From positions 62,001 through 126,000 of the forward strand of contig NZ_BAKW01000004.1 of NCBI RefSeq assembly GCF_000614545.1: 64,000 nucleotides of DNA. Reading direction: 5' to 3'. Of the stretch, positions 39,826 through 49,171 are shown one piece after another. The stretch comes from Asaia platycodi JCM 25414 (GTDB lineage: Bacteria > Pseudomonadota > Alphaproteobacteria > Acetobacterales > Acetobacteraceae). Position 1 is the first letter of the stretch. Every line of letters starts with the position of its first letter. Both the position numbers and the translations under genes were made by a program. The notes under the pieces were generated by a model that did no database searches, was not told the origin of the DNA, and was given only the letters and a program-made list of their open reading frames with translations.

Positions 39826-41198
39826 CGACGACGCATTCCTCTCGCCTGATCCGCCTTGCCGTTACCCCGACCGCGCTGCTTGCGAATCAGACCCTGATAA
39901 CGATGAGCAACGAGGTGTGACTGTACCTGGGTCATGGTGTCGATCGTCACGGAGACGATAATGATCAAACTCGTACCACCAAAATAGAAAGGCACATTGT
40001 AACGACTGATCAGGATCTGCGGAAGCAGACACACGGCCACAAGATAGAGAGCACCGATCGTCGTCAGTCGCGACAGGATTCGATCGAAATAGCGCGCTGT
40101 ATTTGAGCCGGGCCGGATCCCAGGAACAAAGCCTCCCTGCTTGCGCAGGTTCTCGGCGGTCTCTTCGGGATTGAAGGTTACCGCAGCGTAGAAATACGAG
40201 AAGAACAGGATCATCGCGGCGTAGAAGATCATGTAGAGCGGCTGACCCTGACCAAACTCCTGACCGAGCGTGTTCAGCCAGCCAGGCATGTTCTTGCCGT
40301 TCATGAAACCGGAGATCGTGACCGGGATCAGGAGCACCGACGAGGCGAAGATCGGCGGGATGACGCCGGCCGTATTCACTTTCAGCGGCATATGAGACGA
40401 GTCGCCACCAAACATGCGGCTACCGACCTGACGCTTCGGATACTGGATCACCACGCGACGCTGGGCCTGCTCCATGAACACGATAAAGGCGATGGTTGCC
40501 CCGGCCAGTACGAGGAACAGCAGCACGAAGAACGGCGAAAGCGCGCCTGTATAGCCAAGCTGGAACAGGCTCGCGAGAGCGTGCGGCAGATTGGCGACAA
40601 TGCCTGCAAAGATGATCAGCGAGATACCATTGCCTACACCGCGCGATGTGATCTGTTCGCCCAGCCACATGAGAAACATGGTGCCACCCACAAGGGTAAT
40701 CACACTGGACAGGATGAAGAACGGCCCCGGTGACACGACCGCACTCGTTCCGCCACTGGTCATGTGTTCGAGCCCCATGGCGATGCCATAGGCCTGGAAA
40801 AGCGCAATAAGCACGGTCAGGTAACGCGTATAGGCATTGAGCTTCTTACGACCCTGCTCGCCTTCCTTCTTGAGCGCCTCAAGCGACGGCAGAGCGGTCG
40901 AAAGAAGCTGCACGATGATGGACGCGCTGATGTAAGGCATGATGTTGAGCGCAAATACGGTCATACGACCAAGTGCACCACCGGTGAACATGTCGAACAT
41001 GCCGATGATGCCGCCTTGGTTCTGGTGCAGAAGCTGCCCCATGACCGTCGCATCCACACCGGGCACCGGAATATAGGTACCAAGGCGATAGATGATGAGC
41101 GCACCCAGGGTGAACCAGATACGCTTTTTCAACTCGGTCGCCTTGGCGAACGAGCTCAGATTGAGATTGGCGGCAAGCTGCTCGGCTGCGGAGGCCAT
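39822..41198 (-). CDS. secY: Protein translocase channel subunit SecY
   Basis: A 458-residue inner-membrane protein with ten predicted helices, forming the SecYEG export channel. It begins with the usual N-terminal amphipathic part (ELKKRIWFTLGALIIYRLGT), plug helix (GGIIGMFDMFTGGALGRMTV), and has the conserved cytoplasmic loops VVIQYPKRQVGSRMFGGDSS and ENLRKQGGFVPGIRPGSNTA. Length and order are normal and no frameshift is seen. It lies between rplO (110 bases upstream) and adk (4-base overlap). Confidence 0.97.
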   Translation of the reverse strand: MASAAEQLAANLNLSSFAKATELKKRIWFTLGALIIYRLGTYIPVPGVDATVMGQLLHQNQGGIIGMFDMFTGGALGRMTVFALNIMPYISASIIVQLLSTALPSLEALKKEGEQGRKKLNAYTRYLTVLIALFQAYGIAMGLEHMTSGGTSAVVSPGPFFILSSVITLVGGTMFLMWLGEQITSRGVGNGISLIIFAGIVANLPHALASLFQLGYTGALSPFFVLLFLVLAGATIAFIVFMEQAQRRVVIQYPKRQVGSRMFGGDSSHMPLKVNTAGVIPPIFASSVLLIPVTISGFMNGKNMPGWLNTLGQEFGQGQPLYMIFYAAMILFFSYFYAAVTFNPEETAENLRKQGGFVPGIRPGSNTARYFDRILSRLTTIGALYLVAVCLLPQILISRYNVPFYFGGTSLIIIVSVTIDTMTQVQSHLVAHRYQGLIRKQRGRGNGKADQARGMRRR

Positions 41199-41308
41199 CC
41201 ACCGGTCCTTTCAACAAAAACAGCGTCACCGCGCAGGCGCGGGACGCTGTTCATGATTACCTGTGCCCGCCCTGCACCGCAACGGCCCAGGGCGTTCTTA
41301 TCGGGCGA

Positions 41309-41794
41309 TCAGGCCTCGGCGGGAGCCTCGGCCTTGGCGGCAACCTTGACAGAGCCACCAGCCTTCTCGACAGCCGCGATAGCGGTTGCGGAAGCACCGG
41401 AGACTTCAACGGTCACGGCGCGGGTCAGCTCGCCCTTTGCCAGCAGACGGATACCGGCATACTTGCCCGTACCAACCAGACCAGCAGCGCGGAGCGTCTC
41501 TTCCGTGATCGTCGCGTCTGCCTGAAGCTTGCCATCAGCGAGTGCACGGTCGATGGCGCCCAGGTTCACCGGAGCAAATTCCTTGCGGAAGATGTTCTTG
41601 AACCCGCGCTTCGGCATACGGCGATACAGCGGAAGCTGACCACCCTCGAAGCCGTTCAGAGACACGCCTTCACGAGCCTTCTGACCCTTAACGCCGCGAC
41701 CTGAGGTCTTACCTTTGCCTGAACCGATACCACGGCCCAGACGCTTCTTGCGGTAACGCGCACCGGCGTTATCGCGCAGTTCATTAAGGTTCAT
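41309..41794 (-). CDS. rplO: Ribosomal protein uL15
   Basis: 161 residues, intact. uL15 is a late-assembling large-subunit protein with an extended basic N-terminus. It begins [20 protein letters not shown], followed by [20 protein letters not shown] and [20 protein letters not shown]. The Ala/Glu-rich tail is slightly longer than in E. coli. The start at 41794 is one base beyond the rpmD stop (TGATATG). Confidence 0.97.
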
Positions 41795-41795
41795 A

Positions 41796-41981
41796 TCAAC
41801 CCTCCACCTGGATGAGGTGGGCAACCTTGCGGATCATGCCGCGAACCGAAGGGGTGTCCTCCAGCTCACGCTCACTGCCGATTCCGCGCAGACCGAGACC
41901 AACAAGGGTATCAGCCTGACCGGGCTTGCGCCCGATAGCGGAAGCGATCTGCTTGACGCGAACAGTCTTGTTCTCAGCCAT
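41796..41981 (-). CDS. rpmD: Ribosomal protein uL30
   Basis: 61 residues, intact. It reads [20 protein letters not shown] and contains the family core [20 protein letters not shown] and [15 protein letters not shown]. Its start lies eight bases inside the end of rpsE and its stop touches rplO, so translation of the three is coupled. Confidence 0.96.
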
Positions 41982-42553
41982 GGGTCGCCTCCGCTGCATC
42001 GTCGGTCTGCGAATCGCGCTTGGCGAACAGCTCGGAAGCTTCTTGCCACGGCGGCTTGCAACAGCGCGGGGGCTGCTGCAACGCTCGAGCGCGTCGAAGG
42101 TCGCCTTGACCATGTTATGCGGGTTACGGGTCCCGAGAGACTTCGCAACCACGTCGTTTACGCCCAGTGACTCGAAGACAGCGCGCATCGGGCCGCCTGC
42201 GATGATCCCGGTTCCGGCTTCAGCTGCACGAACCACGACCTTACCGGCACCGAAATGCCCGAAAGAATCATGATGAAGCGTGCGGCCTTCCTTCATCGGA
42301 ACGCGAATCATGGTGCGCTTGGCGCGTTCGGTCGCCTTGCGGATCGCCTCGGGGACTTCACGGGCCTTGCCCGCACCGTACCCAACGCGACCCTTCTGGT
42401 CACCAACCACAACCAGAGCAGCAAAAGCGAAACGACGTCCGCCCTTTACCACCTTGGCCACGCGATTGATGGTTACCAGCTTGTCAACCAGATCGTCGCC
42501 TTCGCGTTCCCGCTCGCGACCACCACGGCCGCCTTCTCTTGGCTCACGTGCAT
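41974..42553 (-). CDS. rpsE: Ribosomal protein uS5 (two apparent frameshifts)
   Basis: uS5 acts in decoding fidelity and mRNA entry. Restoring one G right after the ATG at 42553 (ATGGCACGT for ATGCACGT) gives [18 protein letters not shown], then [20 protein letters not shown], the S5 double-stranded RNA-binding domain. The middle ([20 protein letters not shown]) and the C-terminal half are normal until a second break near 42032 (CTTCCGAGC for CTTCCGGAGC), after which [19 protein letters not shown] completes 193 residues. Without repair the frame runs on into rpmD. Essential, so the breaks are read as sequence errors. Confidence 0.92.
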
Positions 42554-42566
42554 GTGTGATCCTTCC

Positions 42567-42928
42567 TTAGAACGAAAGGCCGCCCTCACGGGCAGCTTCG
42601 GCCAGCGCCTTGACGCGGCATGATAAAGATATGCACCGCGATCGAACACGACCGCCGTCACGCCAGCGGCGAGAGCGCGCTCTGCAACCAGCTTGCCGAC
42701 AACCGAAGCGGCTTCGACATTCGCGCCGGTCTTGCCAGCGTCGCGCAGGGTCTTCTCGAGGGTCGACGCGCTGGCGAGTGTCACGCCCTGCGCATCGTCG
42801 ATGACCTGTGCATAAATGTTCTTGCCTGAGCGGAAGACCGACAAACGCGGCCGGCCACCGCTCTTGCGGCGAAGCTGGAAGCGAAGCCGCTGACGGCGCC
42901 GTTCCTGCAATCCATGCTGCGTAGCCAT
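42567..42928 (-). CDS. rplR: Ribosomal protein uL18 (one apparent frameshift)
   Basis: uL18 binds 5S rRNA in the central protuberance. [20 protein letters not shown] begins at 42928, and [20 protein letters not shown] and [14 protein letters not shown] are typical. The frame breaks near 42619, where CATGCCGCG stands for CATGGCCGCG (a GGCC site); after repair [17 protein letters not shown] closes a 120-residue protein of normal length. The start overlaps the rplF stop as TAATG, and rpsE begins 13 bases after its end. Confidence 0.94.
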
Positions 42929-43463
42929 TATTTCTTCTTGCCTTCCTTACGACGGAGAACTTCGGTCTCGTACCGCACGCCCTTGCCCTTATAGGTTCCG
43001 GCTTGCGGAAGTTGCGGATATCGAGCGCAACCTGACCAACACGCTGCTTGTCGTTACCCTCGACCGTGATGGCCGTGGGACGGGGCGTGGTGATCTTGAC
43101 GTCAGCCGGAATCGGATAAACGACGTCGTGGGAATACCCGAGATTCATCACCAGGTTGGAACCCTGAACGCTGGCACGGAAACCCGTTCCTGTGATTTCG
43201 AGCGTCTTGCTGAAACCTTCGGAAACGCCCTTGACCAAGTTGGCGACGATAGCGCGGGTCGTGCCCCACATCGTCCAGGTCTCACGCGAACGATTACCGA
43301 CCGGAAGGATCGCAACCTTGCCGTCTTCGACCTTTGCTTCGACGAAACGCGTCAGCGGCATGGTCAGAGAACCGCGCTTACCCTTGGCCGTCAGCGACCC
43401 GTCGGTGATGGAGATATCCACACCTGCGGGAATGACAACCGGATACTTGCCTACTCGTGACAT
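42928..43463 (-). CDS. rplF: Ribosomal protein uL6 (one apparent frameshift)
   Basis: uL6 lies near the factor-binding site of the large subunit. It reads [20 protein letters not shown], with two S6-like repeats and the core [20 protein letters not shown] and [18 protein letters not shown]. The break is near 42994, where GAACCTATAAG needs one base in the CC run; [20 protein letters not shown] then finishes a 178-residue protein. The unrepaired frame runs through rplR, giving a false fusion. Confidence 0.94.
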
Positions 43464-43473
43464 GTGATCCTCC

Positions 43474-43871
43474 TTAGAAGACGCGGCAGAGGACTTCGCC
43501 ACCGACATTCGCGGCGCGAGCTCGATATCCGACAGGATACCGCGCGGGGTGGACAGGATCGACACGCCGAGACCGGCATACACGCGCGGCAGTTCCTTGA
43601 TCTTGGAATACACGCGACGGCCCGGCTTGGACACGCGGTGGATTTCCTTGATCACGGGCTGGCCGTCTGCATACTTCAGCTCGATGCGAAGCTGGGAGAT
43701 ACCGGCGCGCAGCTCTTCCGTGGTGTAACCACGAATATAGCCTTCGCGACGCAGCGCTTCCAGAACGTTCGCACGCAGCTTGGAAGCTGGTGCGATGCAA
43801 GCCGCGTGACGGGCACGCTGGGCATTGCGAATGCGGGTGAGCATATCACCCAACGGATCGGATAGGGACAT
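43474..43871 (-). CDS. rpsH: Ribosomal protein uS8 (one apparent frameshift)
   Basis: uS8 binds central-domain 16S rRNA early in assembly and, in E. coli, represses the spc operon. It starts [20 protein letters not shown] and continues through [20 protein letters not shown] and [18 protein letters not shown]. The break is near 43520 (GAGCTCGCG for GAGGCTCGCG), after which [15 protein letters not shown] is the canonical C-terminus; 132 residues. Unrepaired, it would read into rplF. Confidence 0.94.
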
Positions 43872-43882
43872 TCGCTTCTACC

Positions 43883-44188
43883 TTACCAGCTCGACTTGAC
43901 CATACCGGGGATCTGGCCGGTGGAGGCCAGGTCGCGCAGAGCGATACGGCTCAGCTCGAACTTGCGGTAGTTCGCGCGGGGACGTCCCGAAACCTTGCAA
44001 CGCAGACGGAAACGAATACGCGACCCGTTGCGCGGCATTTCTGCCAGCTTCAGGGTTGCGTCGAAACGCTCCTCTACCGGAAGGGTCCGGTCCTTGATGA
44101 TATCTTTCAACGCGGTCCGCTTCGCCTTGTCGCGCTGCGCCATATAGGCGCGCTTGGCGTTGCGGTTCACGGCGGAGATTTTTGCCAT
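43883..44188 (-). CDS. rpsN: Ribosomal protein uS14 (zinc-free type)
   Basis: 101 residues, intact. The long form without the CxxC zinc motifs. Segments: [40 protein letters not shown] and [20 protein letters not shown], ending PGMVKSSW. It is a head protein of the small subunit. It lies 11 bases before rpsH and 115 bases after rplE, a wider gap than elsewhere in the cluster. Confidence 0.97.
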   Translation of the reverse strand: MAKISAVNRNAKRAYMAQRDKAKRTALKDIIKDRTLPVEERFDATLKLAEMPRNGSRIRFRLRCKVSGRPRANYRKFELSRIALRDLASTGQIPGMVKSSW

Positions 44189-44303
44189 GCTAAATCTTCT
44201 CCCGGAACCTGTCGGGCCAATCCCAACGGTTTTCCAAACAGCGTGTGTATATAGGGAGCCGGGCCTGCTTTGGAAAGCAAAAAACCCGGCTCAACCCGAC
44301 AAA

Positions 44304-44868
44304 TCAGGCAGTGAAGGGCAGATCGAACGCTTGAGCAGCGCTTTTGCCTCTTCATCCGTCTTCGCCGTGGTGACGAAGATGATGTCCATGCCACGTACGG
44401 AGTCGATCTTGTCGTAATCGATTTCCGGGAACACGATCTGCTCCTTGATACCCATGGCGAAGTTGCCACGACCATCAAAGCCCTTGTTCGGGGGCAGACC
44501 GCGGAAGTCACGAATACGAGGCATCGCGATCGTCACGAGACGGTCGAGAAACTCGTACATACGTGTGCGACGCAGGGTCACCTTGCAGCCGATGGGCAGG
44601 CCTTCACGGATCTTGAAGCCTGCGATAGCCTTGCGGGCCACCGTCTTGACGGGCTTCTGACCGGAGATGGCTGCCATTTCGGCAACGGCGGCATCGAGCT
44701 GCTTCTGGTCGCCGGCGCTTCGCCAACGCCCATGTTCAGGACGATCTTTTCCAGCTTCGGAACCTGCATGGCGTTCTTGTAGCCGAACTGCTCGCGCAGC
44801 TGGCCACGAAGGACGTCATTGTAACGCTGCTGCAGGCGCGGCTGAACGCGGATAATGGTCTCGCTCAT
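44304..44868 (-). CDS. rplE: Ribosomal protein uL5 (two apparent frameshifts)
   Basis: uL5 binds 5S rRNA. It starts [20 protein letters not shown], breaks near 44716 within NMGVGEA (GCGCCGGCG for GCGGCCGGCG, restoring GGCC and the sequence [20 protein letters not shown]), and continues with [20 protein letters not shown] and [21 protein letters not shown] second break near 44330 (AAGCGTTC for AAGGCGTTC) restores [11 protein letters not shown] at the C-terminus. Repaired length 188 residues, normal. Confidence 0.93.
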
Positions 44869-44878
44869 GGTCGCCCCC

Positions 44879-45199
44879 TTAGCCTTCGATTACTTCGCCG
44901 GTCACCTTGGCGACGCGGACCTTGCGCCCATCCTCGAGCTGACGGAAACCGACGCGAGTCGGCTTGCCGCTCTTCGGATCGACGAGCTTCAGGTTGGACA
45001 GATGAACCGGCATTTCCTTGGCGATAATGCCGCCTTCCTGGTTCATGCGGGTTGGCTTCTGGTGACGCTTGGCCACCGCAACACCGCGCACGATGGCCTT
45101 TTCGACCTTCGGCAGAACAGCAAGGACCTCACCGCGCGTACCGCGCGACGAGCCGGAGAGGACCAGAACCTGGTCACCCTTCTTGATACGAGCAGCCAT
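44879..45199 (-). CDS. rplX: Ribosomal protein uL24
   Basis: 106 residues, intact. An assembly initiator of the large subunit. It has the KOW motif at the N-terminus ([20 protein letters not shown]) and [20 protein letters not shown] and [20 protein letters not shown]. It overlaps rplN by one base (TAATG), indicating coupling. rplE follows ten bases later. Confidence 0.97.
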
Positions 45200-45567
45200 T
45201 ATAGCACCTCCGGAGCCAGGGAGATGATCTTCATGAACTTGCGCGCACGCAGCTCACGAACCACCGGGCCAAAGATACGCGTGCCGATGGGCTCCATCGA
45301 CTTGTTGATCAGCACAGCCGCATTCTTGTCGAAGCGGATGGCGCTGCCGTCAGCGCGACGAACAGGGTAGGACGTGCGAACGATGACGGCCTGATGGACG
45401 TCACCCTTCTTCACCTTGCCGCGGGGAATCGCTTCCTTGACGGACACGACGATCACGTCGCCGACCGAGGCGGTCTTCCGCTTGGAGCCGCCCAGCACCT
45501 TGATGCACTGCACCTGACGAGCGCCGGAATTGTCGGCGACTTCCAGATTGGTCTCGGGATGGATCAT
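45199..45567 (-). CDS. rplN: Ribosomal protein uL14
   Basis: 122 residues, intact and of canonical length. uL14 contacts the small subunit and release/silencing factors. Sequence landmarks: [40 protein letters not shown] and [20 protein letters not shown]. The stop overlaps the rplX start. Confidence 0.98.
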
Positions 45568-45581
45568 TTCTCAGTCCCCTC

Positions 45582-45862
45582 TTACGCTGACGCCTGAGCC
45601 GGTGCCGTCGCCGCAACCTCAAGGGCCGCGCCGTTACGGGTGATCACCGTCCAGGTCTTGCGCTTGGAAATCGGAGCACATTCTTCAATGCGCACCGTAT
45701 CTCCGATCTTGCACTCATTCAGCTCGTCATGCGCCGCATACTTTTTAGAGCGACGAATGAACTTCTTATAGAGCGGGTGCATAATGCGGCGATCAACAAG
45801 AACGGTAACCGTCTTGTCCATCTTGTCGCTTGTCACTCGCCCTGTCAGGACGCGCTTGGCAT
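45582..45862 (-). CDS. rpsQ: Ribosomal protein uS17 (one apparent frameshift)
   Basis: uS17 is an early-binding small-subunit protein. The start is the ATG at 45862, reading [20 protein letters not shown] once an A is put back near 45857 (CCAAGCGC for CCAAAGCGC). [20 protein letters not shown] and the [20 protein letters not shown] core follow. Repaired length 93 residues with an Ala-rich tail. Without repair the apparent start falls inside the gene at 45836. Confidence 0.93.
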
Positions 45863-45875
45863 CGTCCGTCTCCTC

Positions 45876-46109
45876 TCAGGACTCTGCGGTGGACGTTTTT
45901 GCGCCCACCTTGTTCTTCGATTGATGCGCAACCGTCTTGATGCGAGCGATCGCACGACGGAGTACGCGAACACGGCCGACTCCTTCGGACTGACCTGTAG
46001 CAGCCTGGAACCGGAGGTTCAGCTGCTCACGCTTCAGATCCAGAAGAAGGGCATCGAGCTCATCGGCTGATTTGGCGCGCAGATCGGCAACTTTATATGC
46101 GTCAGCCAT
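45876..46109 (-). CDS. rpmC: Ribosomal protein uL29
   Basis: 77 residues, intact. uL29 lies by the exit tunnel and contacts the signal recognition particle and trigger factor. The frame reads MADAYKVADLRAKSADELDA and contains QLNLRFQAATGQSEGVGRVR and RAIARIKTVAHQ. The start at 46109 follows the rplP stop directly. Confidence 0.96.
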   Translation of the reverse strand: MADAYKVADLRAKSADELDALLLDLKREQLNLRFQAATGQSEGVGRVRVLRRAIARIKTVAHQSKNKVGAKTSTAES

Positions 46110-46111
46110 GA

Positions 46112-46527
46112 TCAAGCCTCCCCAATCCGGGTGATGAACTTGGTCTTGATCGGCAGCTTTGCTGCGCCAAGAGCCAGTGCCTCACGTGCCACTTCAGGCG
46201 GCACGCCTTCGATTTCAAACAGCACGCGGCCGGGCTTCACACGGGCCACCCAGAATTCGGGCGAGCCCTTGCCAGAGCCCATGCGGACTTCGGCAGGCTT
46301 TGTGGAAACCGGCAGATCCGGAAAGATCCGGATCCACACGCGACCTGCACGCTTCATGGCGCGAGTGATCGCGCGACGTGACGCTTCGATCTGGCGTGCG
46401 TGATACGTTCGGGTTCAAGAGCCTTAAGGCCGAACGCGCCGAAATTCAACGTCGTTCCGCCCTTGGCCAACCCATGAATGCGGCCCTTGTGGGCCTTGCG
46501 AAACTTAGTCCGCTTCGGGGAAAGCAT
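46112..46527 (-). CDS. rplP: Ribosomal protein uL16 (one apparent frameshift)
   Basis: uL16 is needed for A-site tRNA accommodation. The start at 46527 reads [20 protein letters not shown] and [17 protein letters not shown]; the frame breaks near 46400 (ACGCACGCC for ACGGCACGCC), after which [20 protein letters not shown] and [20 protein letters not shown] are canonical. Repaired length is 138 residues. The conserved [19 protein letters not shown] segment (the region with the hydroxylated Arg in some bacteria) is intact. Confidence 0.94.
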
Positions 46528-46574
46528 GGTGTCGTATCCTCATGCGCCTCGCGGCGCTTGTCATAATCTACTGC

Positions 46575-47252
46575 TCAGCGCTGCGGCGCTTGTTCCGCTG
46601 CACGACGGTCCTGAGCCAACGGATCATGGGCAAGGATTTCACCCTTGAAGATCCAGACTTTGACACCGCACGTACCATAGGTCGTCTTGGCAGTGGCGAT
46701 ACCGTAATCGATGTCGGCACGCAACGTGTGAAGTGGCACGCGACCCTCGCGATACCACTCGACGCGAGCGATTTCCGCACCACCGAGACGGCCCGAGCAG
46801 TTGATCCGGATACCCTGCGCGCCAAGACGCATGGCAGACTGGACCGAACGCTTCATTGCACGACGGAAAGCCACGCGGCGCTCCAGCTGCTGTGCAATGT
46901 TCTCGGCAACCAGGGTCGCATCGATTTCAGGCTTGCGGATTTCCACAATGTTCAGCGCAACATCGGTCTTGGCCAGACGGCTCAGCTCCTTGCGCAGATT
47001 GTCGATATCCTGGCCCTTTTTGCCGATGACCACACCCGGACGCGCCGCATAGATCGTGACGCGGGGCTTCTTGGCCGGGCGCTCGATCACAACGCGCGAA
47101 ACGCCTGCACCCGAGAGCTTGCGACGCAGGAAAGCGCGCAGCTTCAGGTCTTCATGCAGCAGACGGGAATAATCGGTGCCAGCGTACCAGCGGCTATCCC
47201 AGGTGCGGTTAATGCCGAGCCGGAGCCCGATCGGATTGACTTTGTGTCCCAT
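46575..47252 (-). CDS. rpsC: Ribosomal protein uS3
   Basis: 225 residues, intact. Part of the mRNA entry tunnel with helicase activity. It starts [20 protein letters not shown] and has the KH domain with [20 protein letters not shown] and [20 protein letters not shown], then the C-terminal domain [20 protein letters not shown]. The ATG at 47252 lies directly after the rplV stop; the longer frame upstream is rplV sequence out of phase. Confidence 0.97.
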   Translation of the reverse strand: MGHKVNPIGLRLGINRTWDSRWYAGTDYSRLLHEDLKLRAFLRRKLSGAGVSRVVIERPAKKPRVTIYAARPGVVIGKKGQDIDNLRKELSRLAKTDVALNIVEIRKPEIDATLVAENIAQQLERRVAFRRAMKRSVQSAMRLGAQGIRINCSGRLGGAEIARVEWYREGRVPLHTLRADIDYGIATAKTTYGTCGVKVWIFKGEILAHDPLAQDRRAAEQAPQR

Positions 47253-47253
47253 A

Positions 47254-47684
47254 TCAGGCTGCCTTCTGCTCTGCTGCGTCTTTGCCCTTGCCCTTCGGCG
47301 CAGGCGCTTCTTCTGCAGCGCGCTCGGCAACGACGATCTTCAGATGGCTGAAGAACTTCTCGATGCGCGAGGAACGACCACGGCCACGAGCGTGGAAACG
47401 CTTCATGACGATCGACTTGCCAACTTCTGCGGTCTTGACCACGAGCTGATCGACATCGAGCTGATGATTGTTCTCTGCGTTAGCAACAGCGCTCTCAAGG
47501 GCCTTGCGGACCTCCTGAGCGATGCGGCGACGTGAGAACGTCAGCGCTGCGATTGCCTTGTCTGCCGGCTGGTTGCGAATCATCGCTGCAACCAGGTTCA
47601 GCTTGCGCGGGCTGACGCGGATGTTGCGGGCAACTGCCTGCGCTTCCGTATCAGCAGTGTGCGAATGTGCTTCGGCTTGCTCAT
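47254..47684 (-). CDS. rplV: Ribosomal protein uL22 (one apparent frameshift near the start)
   Basis: uL22 lines the exit tunnel. The gene should begin at the ATG at 47684 (MSKPKH), and the main frame ([20 protein letters not shown], then [20 protein letters not shown]) is joined by adding one base near 47666; exactly which base is unclear. Repaired length is 143 residues. The tunnel loop [20 protein letters not shown] is intact, and the C-terminus is Lys/Ala rich. The longer unrepaired start at 47751 lies in rpsS and is false. Confidence 0.9.
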
Positions 47685-47686
47685 GA

Positions 47687-47965
47687 TCAGCCCCGCTTCG
47701 ACTTCTTGTCGGAAGCATGACCCGGGAACGTGCGCGTCGGCGAGAACTCACCGAACTTGTGCCCGACCATGTTTTCCGTCACCTGCACCGGCAGGAACTT
47801 ATGGCCATTATAAACGCCGAACGTGAGTCCGACGAACTGCGGCAGGATGGTGGAACGACGCGACCAGATCTTGATCACCTCATTACGACCCGAAGCGCGT
47901 GACGCTTCGGCCTTGCCGAACAAGTACCCGTCAACGAACGGGCCCTTCCAGACGGAACGTGCCAT
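47687..47965 (-). CDS. rpsS: Ribosomal protein uS19
   Basis: 92 residues, intact. uS19 forms part of the small-subunit head with uS13. It reads [20 protein letters not shown] and contains [40 protein letters not shown] and [17 protein letters not shown]. Normal length; two bases separate it from rplV. Confidence 0.98.
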   Translation of the reverse strand: MARSVWKGPFVDGYLFGKAEASRASGRNEVIKIWSRRSTILPQFVGLTFGVYNGHKFLPVQVTENMVGHKFGEFSPTRTFPGHASDKKSKRG

Positions 47966-47982
47966 CTCTGTTTGCCCCCTTC

Positions 47983-48813
47983 TTACTTGCCGGTCTTGCG
48001 GCGACGGATGATCAGGCTGTCCGTCTTCTTGTTAACACGAGTCTTGTAGCCCTTGGTCGGCTTGCCCCACGGCGTCACCGGATGACGGCCACCGGAGGTA
48101 CGACCTTCACCACCACCATGCGGATGGTCGACCGGGTTCATGACGACGCCGCGGTTATGCGGGCGGCGACCGAGCCAACGGTTACGACCAGCCTTGCCGA
48201 GATGCTGGTTCATGTTGTCGGGGTTCGACACCGCGCCAACAGTTGCCATGCATTCACCGCGCACGAGACGCAGTTCACCGGACTGAAGCTTGACCTGGGC
48301 GTAGCCGGCATCCTTGCCGACCAGCTGGCAATAGGTGCCAGCCGAACGGGCAATCTTGCCACCAGCACCGGGCTTCAGCTCGATATTGTGCACGATCGTA
48401 CCGACGGGCATCGAACCCAGCGGCATAGCGTTACCAGGCTTAACGTCAGTGCGTTCGCCAGCGATAACCTGATCGCCAACCTTAACGCGCTGCGGCGCCA
48501 GGATGTACGCCAGCTCGCCATCTTCGTACTTGATCAGCGCGATGAAGGCGGTGCGGTTCGGGTCATATTCCAGACGCTCGACAATGCCGGCAACGTCGAA
48601 CTTGCGACGCTTGAAGTCGACATAGCGATAGGACTGCTTGTGCCCGCCGCCACGGAAACGCGACGTGGTACGGCCGTGATTGTTACGACCGCCCGTCTTG
48701 TTCTTGCCTTCGGTCAGCTGCTTGACCGGCTTGCCCTTGTAGAGCTCGCTGCGATCGATCAGAACCGTGCCACGTGTGCTCGGCGTCGTGGGATTAAAGT
48801 GCTTGAGTGCCAT
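47983..48813 (-). CDS. rplB: Ribosomal protein uL2
   Basis: 276 residues, intact. Largest conserved large-subunit protein, needed for peptidyl transfer and subunit joining. It begins [20 protein letters not shown], with [20 protein letters not shown] and the C-terminal [20 protein letters not shown] bearing the conserved His near the peptidyl-transferase centre. No frameshift. Confidence 0.98.
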
Positions 48814-48829
48814 GGTATCCTATCCCGCG

Positions 48830-49171
48830 TCAGCCCAGCTTCGCGGTGAGGTCAATGGACTGACCTTCCGCAAGCTGAACATACGCCTTCTTGATGTCCG
48901 AACGGCGACCAGGACGGCCCTTGACCATCTTGGTCTTGCCCTTCTGCACCAGCGTGTTCACGGAGACGACCTTGACGCCGAAGAGCGTCTCGACCGCAAC
49001 CTTGATTTCCGGCTTGGCGGCCGTCATGGCCACGCGGAAAACAACCTGGTTACGCTCGGAAAGGGCCGTCGCCTTTTCGGTGATGAGCGGCGCGCGAACG
49101 ATGTCGAACATCGATTCACGCGTCATGCGCAGCGCCTTGTTACGGCGCGCAAGAACGATGCTCGTGGTCAT
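48830..49171 (-). CDS. rplW: Ribosomal protein uL23
   Basis: 113 residues. uL23 is the exit-tunnel docking site for trigger factor and signal recognition particle. The N-terminus [20 protein letters not shown] is longer than in E. coli; an alternative start is the second Met ([20 protein letters not shown]). [20 protein letters not shown] is the conserved core. The ATG at 49171 overlaps the rplD stop by ATGA, which favours the longer form. Confidence 0.95.

Noticed and set aside
42567-43871. Apparent 434-residue fusion of uS8, uL6 and a third protein
   Set aside because: Three separate ribosomal genes joined by missing bases near 43520, 42994 and 42619; each repaired gene has its own start, stop and normal length.
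4761-47684. Programmed frameshifting or genuine pseudogenes as the cause of the broken frames
   Set aside because: There are no slippery-site-plus-structure signals, the breaks affect many unrelated genes including essential ones, and all are losses in short runs, which points to sequence error.
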